Positions 1 to 11,297 of a stretch of DNA of 64,000 bases are shown here, one piece after another (position 1 is the stretch's first letter; each line of letters begins with the position of its first letter). This stretch comes from Tritrichomonas foetus. Taxonomy: Eukaryota; Parabasalia; Tritrichomonadida; Tritrichomonadidae. The position numbers and the translations under genes are program-made. The notes below the pieces were generated by a model. That model worked only from the letters and a program-made list of their open reading frames with translations. It did no database searches and was not told where the DNA came from. The stretch covers positions 108,883 to 172,882 of the forward strand of contig MLAK01000671.1 in assembly GCA_001839685.1 (NCBI GenBank), written 5' to 3'.

Positions 1-1107
1 AAAATAGATGTATACAAACCAAATAGTCTTAACGTACGAAATCACTAAAATGATCCTTATCATCAGTATTACTTAATACCATCAGTCAAAAATCAAAACC
101 CAAATAGCTAAAAGAATGACGAAAATTTCCCTTATCGCAAACTTCGCAAATGGCCGAATTCAAAAATATTTCGAAAATGATTCTGAAGAAGCTATTGTTT
201 CAGTTTTCGGGTGAACAGCTTTCAGTCAATTGTTAAATCTATTTTTTATAGTTATGAGCCATATTTATTCATAGTTTTGAAATTTTGCAACAATTAAACC
301 GAAAAAAGAGCGATTTTGGAGAAAGCCTAAAAAAAAATTGTGAGAAGCTTTTTTTCCAAGAATCACAAAGATTATAATACTGCTTCCCATAATTCTATTT
401 ACACTTCTTCTATCGATTTTTAATTAAAAATCGCGAAAATTTTGATAGTTTTAACTCAGTGATGTTGAATTAATTCAATTTCCATTTGACAAATATGAAT
501 GTATTGAAATCTTTTCTGTCATAAAATTTTAGTATATGAAGAAAATAGACTGGCAGTCCTCAACAGCACATTCTCAAGCAGGGATACAGATACAACGATT
601 GAAAGACCAAATCAAGAAAAATGGAATCCAATATGTTTTTTTCCAGACTCGATGCCAAGTGAATTTTCTGATGACTCGCCATTTAGATGGCAAAACATTC
701 GTAATCTTCTCATTGATGCCTAAATTTTTTTTATTTATATCAAAATTATTAATATTTTTTTTATACTTCATTTTTGTATTTTGGAAAACATTATAATTTT
801 CGATGGAGGGTCATATGATAATAAAAAGCACGATTTATGATAAGAAATAATCAAGATATTAATGCTATAAAATCACTTTTTATCTCAATAATTCTCAGAA
901 ATTTCTGTGGGGTTTATTTTTTTCTCACAATTTTTTTTTGGATTTGGTTTTCTCTGTATCTTGATTTTTAAATTATAATATTTATATATTATTAATAGGA
1001 TTACAAATAAATAATTTTTAGATGACAATAATATCAACAATTATTCATTTAGATCTCTCAATAGTCTTCTACATCTAGATCTAGTTAGTTTGTATACATC
1101 TAAATGT
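1..1107. mobile_element. possible decayed Tc1/mariner-like element (inverted repeats)
   Basis: The 15-base string TAGATGTATACAAAC at about 5-19 reappears in reverse complement at about 1089-1107 (GTTTGTATACATCTA). Both copies begin with TA on the outer side, as expected for a TA target duplication of Tc1/mariner transposons. The roughly 1.07 kb between them is AT-rich and has no convincing transposase; the only frame, at 536-796, ends in a phenylalanine/leucine run typical of translated AT-rich DNA. If real, this is a non-autonomous or eroded copy. The left end lies at the window edge, so the true boundary may be further out. The match is short enough that chance is not excluded. Confidence 0.35.
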
Positions 1108-2545
1108 ACAGAAATGTCTTTAAATTTTTGATTTTTCAGATTGAAAGTTACCTCTTATTTGTGAGAAACAAGATATTGTATTTTGAAAACAATTGAATTT
1201 CGAGAAGTTAAACTACTTTTTCAATGACGTATCTTTTACAAAAAACAATTCAATAAAACTTTTTCAAAATCTTTTTACAACATTCTAATAAATAAATCTC
1301 ATTTTCAGATGTTTTCAATAACTTTTTATCAAAACTAGAACTTTTTGAAAGTAGTTTTTTTCTTTCTGCTCGATAATGAATGACGCTTTCTTCAAGAAAG
1401 GTTCATTTGGAAGTAAGCATAGTCATTTTTCATATTATCGAAATGCCGCGAAAAATCTGTTTTTTTTTTCCCCTTCTAATCCTTTCAAAAAATATCCAAT
1501 TTTTGAGATATATGCGATAGAATTCTATATGATTAAATATAGAAAATTAAAATATCGTTGTGAGTAATTGATGATTATTTTGAATTGAAAACAACTCGAA
1601 ATAGAGAATGTTACAAATAATTTACCCGTTGTGATATCTTTATCATCACTTATATTTTCCCGACCATTTTTGAAAATCAATTGTCATTGTGTTAAGTTAA
1701 TAGTACTAGCTCTCTAAGGCCATATTTTGTCCAAAATTTAATGAACAATAATATAAATCGGAATATCTTCCTGACACTTTAATAATATTATCGCTGAGAT
1801 CACCTAATTAAATTGTTTATGTTGAAATAACAGTGAAGCCTTTTGGGTAAAGATTTGATAATTTTTTCTTCACATCTCAAAATGGATAATGCGACATTAA
1901 ATCAGTGAAATCTTTTAGTAGTTTTATTTTCATTCTATTTATTGATTTAAATTGATTGTCTGATGATTTCGATATTGGAATAGATTTTTACCAAAGTAAA
2001 TTTATATATTTCAATAAAAGAAATAATGTGAATAAACATCATATAATGACTCAGAATTTCTCGCTAAAAGGCTACGCGTTACCTTGACAAGGTTTTTGGA
2101 AAAAAAATTAAAACTCGAATATCCATGGGCAGGGCCAATAATTAGCACTTATATTGCTTTTTTATTAAATTCCAATTGTATATATGTGATCACACTTTTT
2201 TCCCCTTCTACGGATCATCAATATAATTCACATATAGAATTTCATTAGAGTTGAATTGAGCCCATGATTGCAAACTACACAAATATCGGAAACAACTATT
2301 TCCACATGAAAAAAAGACCATCTTATCCAAATTCAATTATGTGATTGAGATCAGATATCGGAAAATGTTCCTGAATCTCATTAAATCAACCACGAAATAG
2401 AAGAAACATTAGCGCACCCTATTTAAGTAGAAAAGATAAAAATATTTAGCACTTTATACTATTAGACTGCTATTCAGTGTGTTAAACATCATTTGGGTAT
2501 TGATTTCAATATTCAATGCAGTAAAAAAGACGATAGATTGTAACA
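1108..2545. other. intergenic, no gene seen
   Basis: AT-rich DNA with many homopolymer runs. Short frames such as 1376-1567 have no recognisable composition or homologue. I see no RNA gene. The last 100 bases must hold the promoter of the VPS16 gene, but no clear initiator could be assigned. Confidence 0.6.
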
Positions 2546-4777
2546 ATGAATCTTGAAAATATCAAAAGAGACTGGAAGAAATTTGGGAACGAAGCATTCA
2601 TTTATCGAAAACTTTACGACTGCGAAACCCACCGCATTGCTGAATTCGAATTTGTCCCTTCTTATCACGGCGGATTATTTGCTAGATTCAAATATGGAAA
2701 CACAATTGATATTTTTAATAACGCCGGTCAACTGATGCTTACTACGTATCTTCCTCCATCGGAGCCAATCTATACAGTTTTTTGGTGCCAAGGTGCCAAT
2801 CTCGGTATTCTATATCAAACTGGCGACATTAGCATTTTTTCACTCGCTGGTGAACAAATCACTACATTCAAAGCTCCAGAAGTTTCTTACGTTAAATTCG
2901 CGTCAGCCTTTTATAACGGTGTATCGGTTATTACGACAGAAAATTCACTTTGCGTCTTCGATCTCAATCTTTATCGTTATCAAGCTTTTACAAAAATCGA
3001 CATGACCAAAGAAATTACGGCATTTACGTTCTATCGTGGATTGAAAACAGAAGGATATGTTGCATTTAACGATGGATCAATTGTATGCATTACTACAAAA
3101 TCAGTGACAGAAATAGCTTCACTTGCCTTTATTCCATTCAAAATTTATGCTTCCCCAAACGCAAATTATATCGCCGTTAGTGCTGAAGACAAAGTTATTA
3201 TTATTAGTACACAATTATCCCCAACAAATTATATATTTGATGTTCGAGCTTCTTCCATTGCATGGGTGACAGACGAGTCACTATTAGTTGTCGAAAAGCA
3301 AAGACTTCATTTTATCACAATCCCAGATTTTCACCATGCCTTTGAGATAGATTTTACTGTTAAAATGGTCATCCAAGATATTGATAACGCTCGAATTTAT
3401 GCCGACACTGGTCTCTTCCTTATGCAGAAAGTACCAAAAGAAATTATGCAGCTTTTTAATAACAAAGAGATAGCACAAGTTGTGAGTATTATTAAAGAAT
3501 ATGGAGGACGTCAAATTAGTTCTTTCAAAACTGTTTTAAAGAGCGAAATGGTTCAAAATTGTCTTACACAAATGATTGCAGCTGCCCAAGTTGCTTTCGA
3601 CCCACTTATTCAACAACAACTCTTTTATATTGTCGCTTTTATAAATACATGCGATCCTCAAGTAAGTATTCAAAATCAATATACAACTGCTATGAATAAT
3701 GTAAACCTTTTAAATTCACTTCGTTCACATGAAGTTGGAATGACTACGACTGCAGCATCTCTAAAGTACGTTCCACTAGTAAACTACATCGATATTGCTA
3801 TGTCACTGAATTTGTATGGGTGGGCTTTTGAATTATGTAATTTATTTGACATTAATCTTACGCCTGTTGTTGAACGATGGGCTTATGCAATGCTCCAAAA
3901 GAATGGAGAATCGGCTCTACCTTTTGTTTTAGATCGTATTTCTGAATACGAAGATATTGATTATCGAAAACTCGCCAATTTCTGTATAGATCATCATTAT
4001 GTTCGCGAATCATGCACAGAAATTTGCGATAAGATCTTTCCAATTACTGATCGAGTTATGACACTTTCACGTGTGATCCATAGTGAACCACTTGATGTTG
4101 CATTAAAGACACGTGATGGTGATTCTATCATTGCTCTTCTTGTTCATCTTAAAACAAAAGTTTCACCACAAAGATTTGCTCAAATTTTATCTGGATCACG
4201 CGAAGCTACTTCTCATTTCGCACTTTATCAAGGTTTCGAAGATGCTAAAGAACTATCTAAGATTCAAAATATTGATAAACGCCTTCTCTTCCAATGGCTG
4301 TCTATAACCGAGCCGCCAAATACTTTTGGTCGAAATAAAGATAGATTATCATCCTATAAAACATTATTGGATCAAATGGGTTCACCACTTTCGAAATGGT
4401 GCGAGCGTCAAACTAACTTTGTCTCTACAGTTAATCGAATGCCTGATTATTCCCAACAAATCAAATGTCCTTCGCCGAGAGAAGTTGTTGGATTCTTTGC
4501 AGCAAATAAAGATTTCGATAATGCAAAGAAAATTACCAAAATTTATGGAATGTCTGATAAATATTATGCACAGACTTGCGCAAGGTCACTGGCAAAGCAT
4601 GGAATGTGGGAAGACTTTAAAAGCTTCATATCTCGTGACTCTTCTTTGAAGGCAGAAGATTTAGTTGATATTTGTTTCGAACATGGAAATAATGACCTTG
4701 GCTTGATTTATCTTCAGGATCTTCAACCAGAAATAAGGCAGAAGAAGATGGAATTATACGGAATAGTAGTAGTTTAA
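2546..4777 (+). CDS. VPS16: VPS16-like subunit of HOPS/CORVET
   Basis: A 743-residue protein. The N-terminal ~300 residues have the beta-propeller pattern of Vps16, opening with the characteristic W-K-K-F-G...FIYRK segment and repeated 'sxDGxIxxI/F' blades. The C-terminal half is alpha-solenoid and ends with the Vps16 C-terminal signature around residues 645-720 (FFAANKDFDNAKKI, then ARSLAKHGMWEDFKSF). In other eukaryotes Vps16 is a core subunit of the HOPS and CORVET tethering complexes, which drive fusion at late endosome/lysosome and early endosome membranes with Rab7/Rab5. Length is close to the ~800 usual for the family. The ATG is the first in frame after an AT-rich leader. It is convergent with the Rab gene downstream. 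Family call is by eye and fairly firm. Confidence 0.8.
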   Translation: MNLENIKRDWKKFGNEAFIYRKLYDCETHRIAEFEFVPSYHGGLFARFKYGNTIDIFNNAGQLMLTTYLPPSEPIYTVFWCQGANLGILYQTGDISIFSLAGEQITTFKAPEVSYVKFASAFYNGVSVITTENSLCVFDLNLYRYQAFTKIDMTKEITAFTFYRGLKTEGYVAFNDGSIVCITTKSVTEIASLAFIPFKIYASPNANYIAVSAEDKVIIISTQLSPTNYIFDVRASSIAWVTDESLLVVEKQRLHFITIPDFHHAFEIDFTVKMVIQDIDNARIYADTGLFLMQKVPKEIMQLFNNKEIAQVVSIIKEYGGRQISSFKTVLKSEMVQNCLTQMIAAAQVAFDPLIQQQLFYIVAFINTCDPQVSIQNQYTTAMNNVNLLNSLRSHEVGMTTTAASLKYVPLVNYIDIAMSLNLYGWAFELCNLFDINLTPVVERWAYAMLQKNGESALPFVLDRISEYEDIDYRKLANFCIDHHYVRESCTEICDKIFPITDRVMTLSRVIHSEPLDVALKTRDGDSIIALLVHLKTKVSPQRFAQILSGSREATSHFALYQGFEDAKELSKIQNIDKRLLFQWLSITEPPNTFGRNKDRLSSYKTLLDQMGSPLSKWCERQTNFVSTVNRMPDYSQQIKCPSPREVVGFFAANKDFDNAKKITKIYGMSDKYYAQTCARSLAKHGMWEDFKSFISRDSSLKAEDLVDICFEHGNNDLGLIYLQDLQPEIRQKKMELYGIVVV

Positions 4778-5304
4778 GAATGAGATCTTTTTGTGGAACA
4801 AAATATTTTGATTTTTTAATGTTTATGAAAAATAAAATTTAGTGTTAACGAATAAGGACTTTACTTTGTTTTTCACTTTTTCCTTTTATATATATATATA
4901 TGTAATAAAATTGGGATGATAATCATGAAAAAAAAAAAAAAAAAAAAAAACAAGATATTCACAACCGATACATTGATTAACAATATGTTTTATCATGAAA
5001 AATATTTTTTTTTTCTTCTAACATCACGTTCTCATTCCTTTTATTCATTCCCTTTATTCGTTCTCTTTATTAATTCACTCTATTAATTCCTTTTATTCAT
5101 TCTCTTTATTAATTCCTTTTATTCATTCTCTTTATTCATTTCATTTCTGCAGCAATGAAGAGCAATAAAATCGAAAATAAGTCAAAATAAATGATTAGTC
5201 AATAGTTATGAATGCGCGCTTCACCATCGTGATAAAAAGAGAATGAGTAGTTTGTGATATTTTTTTGTGAACAGCTTTATTAAAAACATTTTATCTATAG
5301 AAAA
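4778..5304. repeat. convergent intergenic with simple repeats
   Basis: This lies between two convergent genes. It holds a short TA microsatellite (about 4886-4902), a run of 23 A (4928-4950), and an imperfect tandem array at about 5029-5145 built from TTTATTCATTCTC / TTTATTAATTC units of 11-13 bases. The A run follows the VPS16 stop by 150 bases; there is no sign of a target duplication that would mark it as a retrocopy tail. No gene seen. Confidence 0.7.
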
Positions 5305-5883
5305 TTAACAACATGGCTTTTTCTGAGAGGGAACATTAGGGCCAGTAAGGTATACTTTTGTTTCAGATGTCTCTTCGTGTCTGTTCCGCAAAGTTTCTTT
5401 GGCAACGGATGAAAAAACATTTTCGATATTTTCACCTGTTTTTGCGGAACATGTAAAGTATAGAAAATCATGCTCTTCCGCTTTGGGGATGACCTCGTCT
5501 GGCATATCTTCGCAGATATCAGATTTATTTCCGATTATCGCAATTATCGCATTCTGATCGATTTTCTCTTTTGCATCAATCGCATAATCGAAAGCGGAAC
5601 GGACTGTTTCAGGCTTTGACAAATCGTATATGCATAAAACGGCGCGAGCCTGTCGAAGGTATGAAAGAGTGACCGATTTGAATTTTTCTTGTCCGGCTGT
5701 GTCCCATATTTCAAGCTGGACTTCCTCTTCGCCGATTTTTATTGATCGAGTTAAAAATGCCACCCCGATGGTTGCTTGAGGAGATGAATCGAATGAACCC
5801 ATTGCATAGCGTGTTGAAATCGATGTTTTGCCGACTTCAGCTGATCCCAATAAAACAATTTTAATAGAGGATCCAACTGACAT
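5305..5883 (-). CDS. Rab family small GTPase
   Basis: A 192-residue Ras-superfamily GTPase with every G box intact: P-loop GSAEVGKT at 13-20, switch I threonine 38 in ATIG, WDTAGQE at 60-66 with the catalytic glutamine (Q65) kept, NKSD at 119-122, and SAK at 146-148. The protein ends in Cys-Cys (191-192), the usual site of Rab double geranylgeranylation, so it should cycle on membranes. The IGVAFLTR effector-loop sequence is closest to the Rab5/Rab21/Rab22 endosomal group (inference). An AAAAAGTT octamer lies 9 bases before the ATG on the sense strand. The VPS16 gene next to it belongs to the same trafficking pathway, but the genes are convergent and not co-transcribed. Confidence 0.92.
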   Translation of the reverse strand: MSVGSSIKIVLLGSAEVGKTSISTRYAMGSFDSSPQATIGVAFLTRSIKIGEEEVQLEIWDTAGQEKFKSVTLSYLRQARAVLCIYDLSKPETVRSAFDYAIDAKEKIDQNAIIAIIGNKSDICEDMPDEVIPKAEEHDFLYFTCSAKTGENIENVFSSVAKETLRNRHEETSETKVYLTGPNVPSQKKPCC

Positions 5884-6534
5884 TAATTGATTAACTTTTT
5901 AATACCATCTGGCCAAATTATAAATAGTGTATTGTTTTCCAGCCAAGAGTATTTCTCTGAGCTTCATTCGATATACTAATAATTATTTTCTACAAGTACA
6001 TGCCAATGTGATAATGGAAGTATTATTGCATTGTTAGGAAGGCCCAAAATAACGCAAATTCACCATTGTGTAAATTCTATGAGTAAATTATGAATACTTA
6101 TTTGGCCATCTCAACAATTTTTGAGATGAAATTTCATCGTTTTATTTCTATTTTCTGTTCAAAAAGTTTGATCTTTCATATTCCTGATTCTTGATTATTT
6201 CTCTTCCATAAAAAAACTTCATAATTTTTTTTTAAATGAATATATAGCATAGCACTCGTCTATTATAACAACTTTCATACAAATTACCATGATTTCTCAC
6301 TCTTGAAAAATCCCCAATTACCTGCCCATCGCCATTATATATGGAATTCTTTTCTATTCAATAATATATTCCAAAAAATAAACTATTCAACGTATTCTCA
6401 TCACGCTCTTTATATTATCAATTAAAAACAAAATCACCACCTCATTAATGGAAGACAAGAATAGCAGAAAATAATCGAAAAAGATAACAATTTATTGATA
6501 TATTCTTTATTTAAATAGGAACCATACCTTTAAT
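5884..6534. other. intergenic between Rab and topoisomerase II
   Basis: AT-rich spacer between two genes on the minus strand. It contains the Rab promoter next to the ATG (octamer at 5893-5900) and presumably the 3' end signals of neither gene. No reading frame, RNA gene or repeat of note seen. Confidence 0.6.
5893..5900 (-). promoter_or_regulatory. AAAAAGTT octamer near Rab start
   Basis: Sense-strand AAAAAGTT is separated from the Rab ATG by nine bases. Similar octamers, in either orientation, recur upstream of many genes in this window. A core-promoter role is inference. Confidence 0.35.
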
Positions 6535-9500
6535 TTATTCATTAAACTCATCATCATCATCTTCAATTTCCTCAATATCATCATCATCCTCAGATTCAAA
6601 TTTCTTCACTTTTGATGCCTCCCTCTTTTTTCTATTTTGGGCAATCATTGATAATGAAATTTCATCCTCTGAAGAAGAATGAGAAGAAGATTCATCAAAT
6701 GATGCTTCAGGTTCATCGTCATCATCTTCATCAACAAAAGCAGAATCAGATTTTTCTACTTTAACTTCCTTCTTGACTCTCTTTGCAGGAGCTTTCTTCT
6801 TGGGTTGTTCATCATCTGTTGTTGACTTGTCTGACTTCTTTGCACGTGGTTTTCTTTGTGTAGCAGCTGCCTTCTTCTTTGAAGGTGACATGGCTGGTTT
6901 CTTATCAGATGGCTGGTTTTCATCAGCTTGTGAGTCAACATCAGACCTGCTGTCTCCAGCTTTCTTCAAGTCAAGTTTCGTCTGTTTCTTGGTTCCAGCT
7001 TTTGTTTCAGCTTTAGTATCAGGCTTCTCCTCTTTAGCTGTAGGAGGCTTCTTCTTAATTTTCGCTATATTTGCCTTAGACTTAGACTTTGTCTTTGATT
7101 TGGCTGCATCAGAAAGATTTTCTTGACGTTTCTTCTCTCTTTCTTTCTCGAATTCGATATACTCTTTTTCGAGATCAGCGAGATCACTAAGCCACATTTC
7201 TTTAGGCTGTCTGTTTCGCATTTCTTCCATTTTAGATTCAGCTTCTCCCACTTCTTTAAGAAGCTTGTTGTATTTTTCTTTAGTAAGAGTCCAAATCTTC
7301 ATAGAAAGAAGATAGTTATATCCACGTGCAAGTGTTTCAATTTCGGCATTTTGACTTGCTTCTTCAAGTGTTTCTTCTTCTTCATTGTCTTCATCAACAA
7401 TAACGGCATCTTCTGCAACCTTCTTAGGAATCTTCTTCTTTGCAGATTCCATTAAGTCGTATTTACGAAGCTTTAAGTTCAATAAAATATCTTTACGAGG
7501 AATATTTCTAAGTTCAATTGTCTTTTCAATGAATTCCTTAATGAAACGGGCTTGGTTAGTGAGTCTGGTAGTGATTATAGCAAGATCTTCAAGGATTGCT
7601 GCTTTTCTTTCTTCGTAAAGTTGGATACGAACTGGATAGAAATCATCAATGATTTCTTCAGCACGCTTGTATTGTTTAATTCTACCTTCTGGTGAGAAAA
7701 GTGTCATGTTTGTTGCATTGATTGTTTTAGTTAGTTTGAAGAATTTGTCAAGACCTATTTCTTTAATTCTGTCCATTTGTTCAGAATTGCAATAAACTTC
7801 GAAGTGAACTGTGACGTTTGTATGATATTCCTTAACATCGGAAATAAGTGGTTCAAATTTAGCAGGTGTATCTTCTTTTTCACCTTTCTTTGGTTTACCA
7901 GCATTCTTTTCTTTGGTCTTGTCAGCTTTCTTCTTTTCTTGTTCACCAGTAAACATATTATCAAGGAATTGTTTATAATCTTCTGTCCATACTTGAATTG
8001 GAAGTTCTTTGATTTCAATCATTTCATCTGTGATGATTTCTGCTTTACCACTGCAAGTCCATTTTGTTGGCATTCCATCATGCTCACCAGACTTGGTGAT
8101 AGTGCCAGTGAATCCACTATACCATGGCATCATTTCTTCCATTTCTTCATCATTAATCTTATGCCTAATATTTTTAATAATATCTAATGGATTGAAGTTA
8201 GGTACATTTGAGCTCCAACCTACACCGATACCATTGGAACCATTTACAAGAACCATTGGAATAATTGGTACATAGTATTTAGGTTCAATTGGAATACCTT
8301 CATCAGTGAGATATTCAAGAAGTTGATCATCGTCTTTATGAAAGATAGCACGGGTAATTTGGGATAGTCGAGTGTAAATATAACGGGGTGATCCTGCATC
8401 TTCACCACCACGATTTCTTGAGCCAAATTGACCAGATGGATAGAAAAGATTAATGTTGTTTGTACCAACAAATGCTTGTGCCATTGCAATGATGGTTTGG
8501 TTAAGAGAATCTTCACCATGGTGATAGGCAGATTGTTCGGAAACTTTACCTGCAAGCTGAACAACCTTTAAATCTTTTCTAAGGTTGTTCTTCAAAGAAA
8601 CCCATAAAATCTTACGCTGTCCGGGTTTAAGACCATCAACAGCTGATGGAATTGCACGAACGTTGGCGTAGTTTGAGAAAAGAATGAGTTCTTTATTAAT
8701 AAAGTCTGTGTATGTAATTGTTGGTGTGTCTTGACCAAGGTAAGTGGTATCAGGATCAAGTTCAGCAAGCCAATTCTTTCTATCATCAGCACGCTTTTTA
8801 GAGAAAGCGAGTTGAATTCTTTCTTCATCAGTTTCACCAGAAAACTGGAAGGTGATCTTATGGCGCTTGAATGCAGAGAAGTATTCTTTTGTTTCTTCAT
8901 CGGATGATGTGGCAAGACCTTTATAATACTTAATAGAATATCCTTTTGCATCATCATGCTCTTTCTTCCACTGGATGAATTCAGGAAGTGTGTAAAATGC
9001 TTTCGATGTATTTCCTTTGAATACTTTGACGATTGGTGTGACAAATTCACAAAGGAAACCTTTTTGCTTAATGAGTTCAGGCCACATTGAATGAATAAAG
9101 TTGATAATAAGACCTTTAATATGTGAACCATCTTGATCCTGATCGGTCATAATCATGATTGAACCATAACGCAAATCTTTAAGTGACTCTTTATCATTGT
9201 ATTTGGTACCAGGCTTCAAAGCAAGGATTTTCATAAGGTTTTGGATTTCTTCATTCTTTTGAAGTTTAGCAGTTGTAATATCACGTGTGTTTAGAAGCTT
9301 ACCACGAAGTGGGAAAACACCATAGAGATCTCTTCCAATTACAGAAAGACCTGTAACAGCCATAGTTTTGGCGGAGTCTCCTTCTGTAAGAATTAAAGTG
9401 CATTGTGAAGATTTAGCTTTTCCTGCTTCATTAGCATCAGTAAGTTTAAGGATACCGTGAATACGTGCAGTTTTACGTCCTCCCATTTTCTTCATATCGC

Positions 9501-10749
9501 TGTTTTGCTTGAATTTGGCATAATCACGAATCAATCCTGGAATTTCTGTTTGTTTCATGATTTTCTTCAAGAATGCTTCTGGAACGTCACATTTACTACC
9601 AAATTCAGAAACTTTAAGCATAAGTGTTTCTTTTGTTTGTGAATCAAATGATGGATTATCAATCAAACAGTTAACAAATACAAAAATATGATATTTTGCA
9701 ATATTTGGTCTCACTGTAATTTTGTTTCCACGTGAATTTTCTAATTCTTTACAAATATACTTGGTAATTTGGTTAGCTACATAGTCGACATGTGTACCAC
9801 CTCTAGTTGTAGCAACCGAGTTAACAAATGAAACTTGTCCAAATTGACCATCAGATGCCGCAATACCAATTTTCCAACGATCGTTAACTTCACATGAAAG
9901 GAAAGTTGCATTTTCATCAAGATATTTTTTACAATAATCTTCGAAATTTTTGACGGGAACTTTTTCACCATTCAATAAAACCGTCACTCCTTTCAAAACA
10001 CCTGCCATATCCCAAACTCTCTTCTTAAAGAGGGAAACAATATCATCGTCGAGCCTATCCATACCGAAAAGCGAACAATCAGGATAAAATTTAATCATGG
10101 TTGATGAAGTAACCTTTTTCTTTTTCAATGTGATAATTTTTGGTTTCTCAATGTTTTCCATGTGATCTGTGAATTTCTGTGTGTAGTGGTAGTAGGTATC
10201 GTTGTCAACGCCATTTGTAGAAATGCATTCGACTATAAAAGTATTTGAATAAATATTGGCAAGTTTGGCACCAAAACCGTTACGACCACCCGTTGTACGT
10301 TTCTTTGTATCATCAAAGTTTGATGATGTTAAAAGCTGACCGAAAATAAACTCGGGAATCCAATATTCCTCATTTTCTTTTGGAAGGAACTTTTTGGCAA
10401 TTGGAATGCCTTTTCCGTCGTTCCATACTGAAATAAATCCTTCTTCTTGATTGATTTCGACTTGAATTTTCTTCGTTGGTGGCTGTCTTTGAGCGTTATC
10501 GGCAGCATTCACCAAAATTTCATCAAAGATCTTATAAAGACCTGGCACATATGTTACATTTCTCTTTTCGAGCTTGTCGTTTACGACAACGTAAAGTTCT
10601 TCTGTTTGAACTTGAGTACTTCCGATATAATTTTCCGGTCTTTTTAAAACGTGCTCTCGTAATTCATACTTCATATAGTTCTCGTCAGCTGTCTCTGTTC
10701 CACTTGTCGTGTTGCTGACCTGATCATCTGAACTATAATCGTCGGACAT
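6535..10749 (-). CDS. TOP2: DNA topoisomerase II (type IIA)
   Basis: A 1404-residue complete type IIA topoisomerase, the nuclear ATP-dependent enzyme that passes one duplex through another. Order of parts: GHKL ATPase (NAADN at 81-85, NDGKGIP at 110-116, GGRNGFGAK at 154-162); transducer; TOPRIM with LTEGDSAK near residue 455 and MTDQDQDGS near 533, supplying the acidic metal ligands; winged-helix domain with the SPRYIYT motif near 790 carrying the active-site tyrosine; then the tower with VNGSNGIGVGWSSNVP. The last ~280 residues are a lysine-, serine- and acid-rich tail that is poorly conserved in all eukaryotes and here ends in Asp/Glu clusters. No truncation or frameshift. The sense leader reads TTTTGGCCTTAG just before the ATG. 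Confidence 0.97.
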   Translation of the reverse strand: MSDDYSSDDQVSNTTSGTETADENYMKYELREHVLKRPENYIGSTQVQTEELYVVVNDKLEKRNVTYVPGLYKIFDEILVNAADNAQRQPPTKKIQVEINQEEGFISVWNDGKGIPIAKKFLPKENEEYWIPEFIFGQLLTSSNFDDTKKRTTGGRNGFGAKLANIYSNTFIVECISTNGVDNDTYYHYTQKFTDHMENIEKPKIITLKKKKVTSSTMIKFYPDCSLFGMDRLDDDIVSLFKKRVWDMAGVLKGVTVLLNGEKVPVKNFEDYCKKYLDENATFLSCEVNDRWKIGIAASDGQFGQVSFVNSVATTRGGTHVDYVANQITKYICKELENSRGNKITVRPNIAKYHIFVFVNCLIDNPSFDSQTKETLMLKVSEFGSKCDVPEAFLKKIMKQTEIPGLIRDYAKFKQNSDMKKMGGRKTARIHGILKLTDANEAGKAKSSQCTLILTEGDSAKTMAVTGLSVIGRDLYGVFPLRGKLLNTRDITTAKLQKNEEIQNLMKILALKPGTKYNDKESLKDLRYGSIMIMTDQDQDGSHIKGLIINFIHSMWPELIKQKGFLCEFVTPIVKVFKGNTSKAFYTLPEFIQWKKEHDDAKGYSIKYYKGLATSSDEETKEYFSAFKRHKITFQFSGETDEERIQLAFSKKRADDRKNWLAELDPDTTYLGQDTPTITYTDFINKELILFSNYANVRAIPSAVDGLKPGQRKILWVSLKNNLRKDLKVVQLAGKVSEQSAYHHGEDSLNQTIIAMAQAFVGTNNINLFYPSGQFGSRNRGGEDAGSPRYIYTRLSQITRAIFHKDDDQLLEYLTDEGIPIEPKYYVPIIPMVLVNGSNGIGVGWSSNVPNFNPLDIIKNIRHKINDEEMEEMMPWYSGFTGTITKSGEHDGMPTKWTCSGKAEIITDEMIEIKELPIQVWTEDYKQFLDNMFTGEQEKKKADKTKEKNAGKPKKGEKEDTPAKFEPLISDVKEYHTNVTVHFEVYCNSEQMDRIKEIGLDKFFKLTKTINATNMTLFSPEGRIKQYKRAEEIIDDFYPVRIQLYEERKAAILEDLAIITTRLTNQARFIKEFIEKTIELRNIPRKDILLNLKLRKYDLMESAKKKIPKKVAEDAVIVDEDNEEEETLEEASQNAEIETLARGYNYLLSMKIWTLTKEKYNKLLKEVGEAESKMEEMRNRQPKEMWLSDLADLEKEYIEFEKEREKKRQENLSDAAKSKTKSKSKANIAKIKKKPPTAKEEKPDTKAETKAGTKKQTKLDLKKAGDSRSDVDSQADENQPSDKKPAMSPSKKKAAATQRKPRAKKSDKSTTDDEQPKKKAPAKRVKKEVKVEKSDSAFVDEDDDDEPEASFDESSSHSSSEDEISLSMIAQNRKKREASKVKKFESEDDDDIEEIEDDDDEFNE

Positions 10750-11297
10750 CTAAGGCCAAAATAAATAATCTGATGTAAGGTTAAATTAAGGTGAAATTTC
10801 AGAGGAAGTGCACTCGCCGTTTATTAATTCACTTTTTGATGAATTCTCTATCAATCAATTTCTGACATGTGATATATATCTATTCAACCATTTGTACACT
10901 GAAAAAGTCAATCATATTTTGACACAATCTCACAATTTTGATGATAAGATTTTTATCGATCTGTCATTACTGAAAGGTTGCAGCAAATAACTCTGATGAA
11001 TAACAGTTTTCGAGTGGGAGCTTAAAGATCCCTTATTGTATATAAGAATAAACAATATTATTAAATAACTTCATATTTGAAGAAAAATATATCAGACTAA
11101 AATCTACAAATTCATTGATTGAAGTATAGGAAGTAATTTCGTTAATGTTCGCGAAAAATATATCACAATAAAAAGTCAAGGATTGAAAGAGTAATAAAAA
11201 ATAAAAAATGGACTATTCATTATGAATCGATCAAATAGATTAGAATTCTAATTCTAGAATATCAGTTATAAATATTTATAAATATCGAGTTTTATAT
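10750..11297. other. intergenic, no gene seen
   Basis: AT-rich spacer between two minus-strand genes (5' of topoisomerase II, 3' of eIF3i). A 60-codon frame at 10808-10990 has no coding character that I can recognise. No RNA gene or repeat seen. Confidence 0.6.

Noticed and set aside
536..796. 86-codon frame with ATG
   Set aside because: The second half is a Phe/Leu/Ile run from AT-rich DNA, no homologue recognised, and other frames in the region also break quickly.
1376..1567. 63-codon frame
   Set aside because: Composition typical of translated AT-rich spacer; no family or start context.
4928..4950. A23 tract as mark of a retrocopy
   Set aside because: No target duplication, and VPS16 has a normal upstream region, so it is a simple repeat.
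6756..9971. several frames antisense to or overlapping topoisomerase II
   Set aside because: Shadows of the strongly supported topoisomerase gene.
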